64,000 nt of DNA from Mycolicibacterium bacteremicum (GTDB lineage Bacteria > Actinomycetota > Actinomycetes > Mycobacteriales > Mycobacteriaceae): NCBI RefSeq assembly GCF_002086115.1, contig NZ_MVHJ01000004.1, positions 236,495 through 300,494 on the forward strand. The letters are read 5' to 3'. Of the stretch, positions 63,416-64,000 are shown in pieces. The notes below the pieces were generated by a model. It was not told where the DNA came from, made no database searches, and saw only the letters and a program-made list of their open reading frames with translations. Positions within the stretch are counted from its first letter, which is position 1. The number at the start of each line of letters is the position of its first letter. Made by a program: the position numbers and the translations under genes.

Positions 63416-63431
63416 ACCCGCGTAGGGTTCA
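63413..63431 (+). terminator. Possible dcd terminator hairpin
   Basis: TGAACCC and GGGTTCA pair perfectly around a 5-nt loop. The left arm begins with the dcd stop codon. The stem is short and the T-run poor. Confidence 0.35.
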
Positions 63432-63519
63432 TTACGTGCTCTAGCTAAGACCGTCGGGTGTAACGGCGGTGCTGCTCACGGCGATGAAGTACTAGTTGCC
63501 GGTTTCTGTCGACACCCCG

Positions 63520-63532
63520 GTTTCGGCGAAAC
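63520..63532. promoter_or_regulatory. Small palindrome upstream of the DUF7159-type gene
   Basis: GTTTCG-G-CGAAAC is a perfect 6+1+6 repeat about 30 nt before the GTG at 63564, close to a GATATA element (63536-63541). Confidence 0.25.
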
Positions 63533-63563
63533 GAGCGATATAGCAAACACTTTGGAGGGGTAA

Positions 63564-64000
63564 GTGGACATCGTACTCGGTGTGTCCCTGACGCCTACGA
63601 CGGTGCGGATGGTGCTGGTCGAGGGGGAGAAGGGCGACGGCGCGACCGTCGATCACGACGTCTTCGACGTCTCCGGCGTCGAGGGCGCAGCAAGCCCGAG
63701 CGCGGCCGACCAGGTGGTCGAGGCGGTGCTCGGGACGCAGGAGAGCGCCGAGGCCGGCGGGCACCATTTGAAGTCGATCGGTGTCACCTGGACCGACCAC
63801 ACCGAGGCCGCCGTGCTGCGCGACGCGCTGGCCGCCCGCGGTCTGACCGATGTGATGCTGGTGTCCGAATTGCACGCCGCCGGAGCGCTGGCGCAGGCGG
63901 CCGGCCGCGGGGGGGGGGAAACGTGCGCCCGCCGGCGGTTACCGGAACGCCCCACCCCCCCCCGGGGGGGGGGTCCCGCGGCTATCGCCTCGGGGGGGAA
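63564..64000 (+). CDS. DUF7159-type mycobacterial protein, 3' truncated by window end
   Basis: GTG start with GGAGGGG 5-10 nt upstream. The protein begins MDIVLGVSLTPTTVRMVLVE, then GEKGDGATVDHDVFDV, and stays convincing to about residue 115 (LHAAGALAQAAGRG). This opening is that of a large mycobacterial family with an actin/ASKHA-like N-terminal domain and often a Pro-rich C-terminal part; the function is unknown. From about 63909 onward the translation becomes Gly/Arg/Pro runs without family resemblance although no stop occurs, so the sequence there is not trustworthy. Confidence 0.75.
   Translation, partial: MDIVLGVSLTPTTVRMVLVEGEKGDGATVDHDVFDVSGVEGAASPSAADQVVEAVLGTQESAEAGGHHLKSIGVTWTDHTEAAVLRDALAARGLTDVMLVSELHAAGALAQAAGRGGGETCARRRLPERPTPPRGGGPAAIASGG
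63909..64000. other. Low-quality contig end
   Basis: Runs of G (63909-63918, 63964-63973) and C (63955-63963), and a C-run abutting a G-run, break the normal composition and destroy the reading frame's family resemblance. This looks like a sequencing or assembly artefact rather than biology. Confidence 0.85.

Noticed and set aside
1..64000. Insertion sequences, integrases or prophage
   Set aside because: No transposase, integrase or phage structural motif was recognised; the holin-family protein belongs to a chromosomal stress-type membrane operon.

Overview
The window is a GC-rich actinobacterial chromosome segment from a mycobacterium, most likely a rapid-growing, Mycolicibacterium-type species. 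The evidence is a complete ESX-3 type VII secretion block (ppe4, esxG, esxH, espG3, eccD3, mycP3, eccE3), an Stf0-type trehalose sulfotransferase, a DUF7159-type N-terminus, and gene order that repeatedly recalls Mycobacterium tuberculosis Rv0286-Rv0296c and Rv0307c-Rv0321 with other genes inserted. The last ~90 bases are homopolymer-ridden and look like a poor-quality contig end. Ortholog names come from memory of the families; no search was run.

Layout. 2-6789: ESX-3 operon on the plus strand, with most genes touching or overlapping. 6798-15742: alpha/beta hydrolase, amidohydrolase, tam, then a minus-strand sulfation locus (sulfatase, stf0, cysD, cysNC) plus a Nudix hydrolase. cysD and cysNC are linked by two tandem copies of a 12-codon micro-ORF. 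15752-22339: cell-envelope and lipid genes (PAP2 phosphatase, PAP2-diacylglycerol-kinase fusion, L,D-transpeptidase-like protein, Hsp70-like membrane protein with a poly-threonine tail, VanY-like exported protein). 22414-28721: secreted proteins with acidic or Ser/Thr-rich tails and glycosidases (one GH16, two clan GH-A paralogs), followed by an AT-rich intergenic region. 29177-35422: GNAT, methyltransferase plus CDGSH protein, diiron-type redox enzyme, M42 peptidase, P450 and three small membrane/stress proteins.

35473-39376: two back-to-back SigF-like promoters. The rightward one precedes a 56-codon unannotated ORF and four further genes (GT4, GT28-like, GT2, conserved protein). All starts are coupled by ATGA overlaps except at the GT4/GT28 junction, where GT4 runs on 152 nt. 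39355-49611: molybdopterin oxidoreductase, IclR, a TetR divergent from a P1 peptidase-permease pair, zwf overlapping a GH15 trehalase-like gene, and a hypothetical protein. 49750-60729: secreted lipase-like protein, a five-gene dipeptide/oligopeptide ABC transporter, a desaturase-reductase-ferredoxin fusion and a PucR-type regulator. 60760-64000: AcuI-like reductase, PPOX protein, tRNA-Gly(CCC), secreted cupin, dcd, and a truncated DUF7159 gene.

How the parts fit. ESX-3 is the siderophore-iron/zinc secretion system. CysD/CysNC make PAPS, Stf0 spends it, and the neighbouring sulfatase could reverse sulfation. The 35.4-39.4 kb operon looks like a stress-inducible glycosylation module of unknown product and is the best candidate here for an undescribed system.
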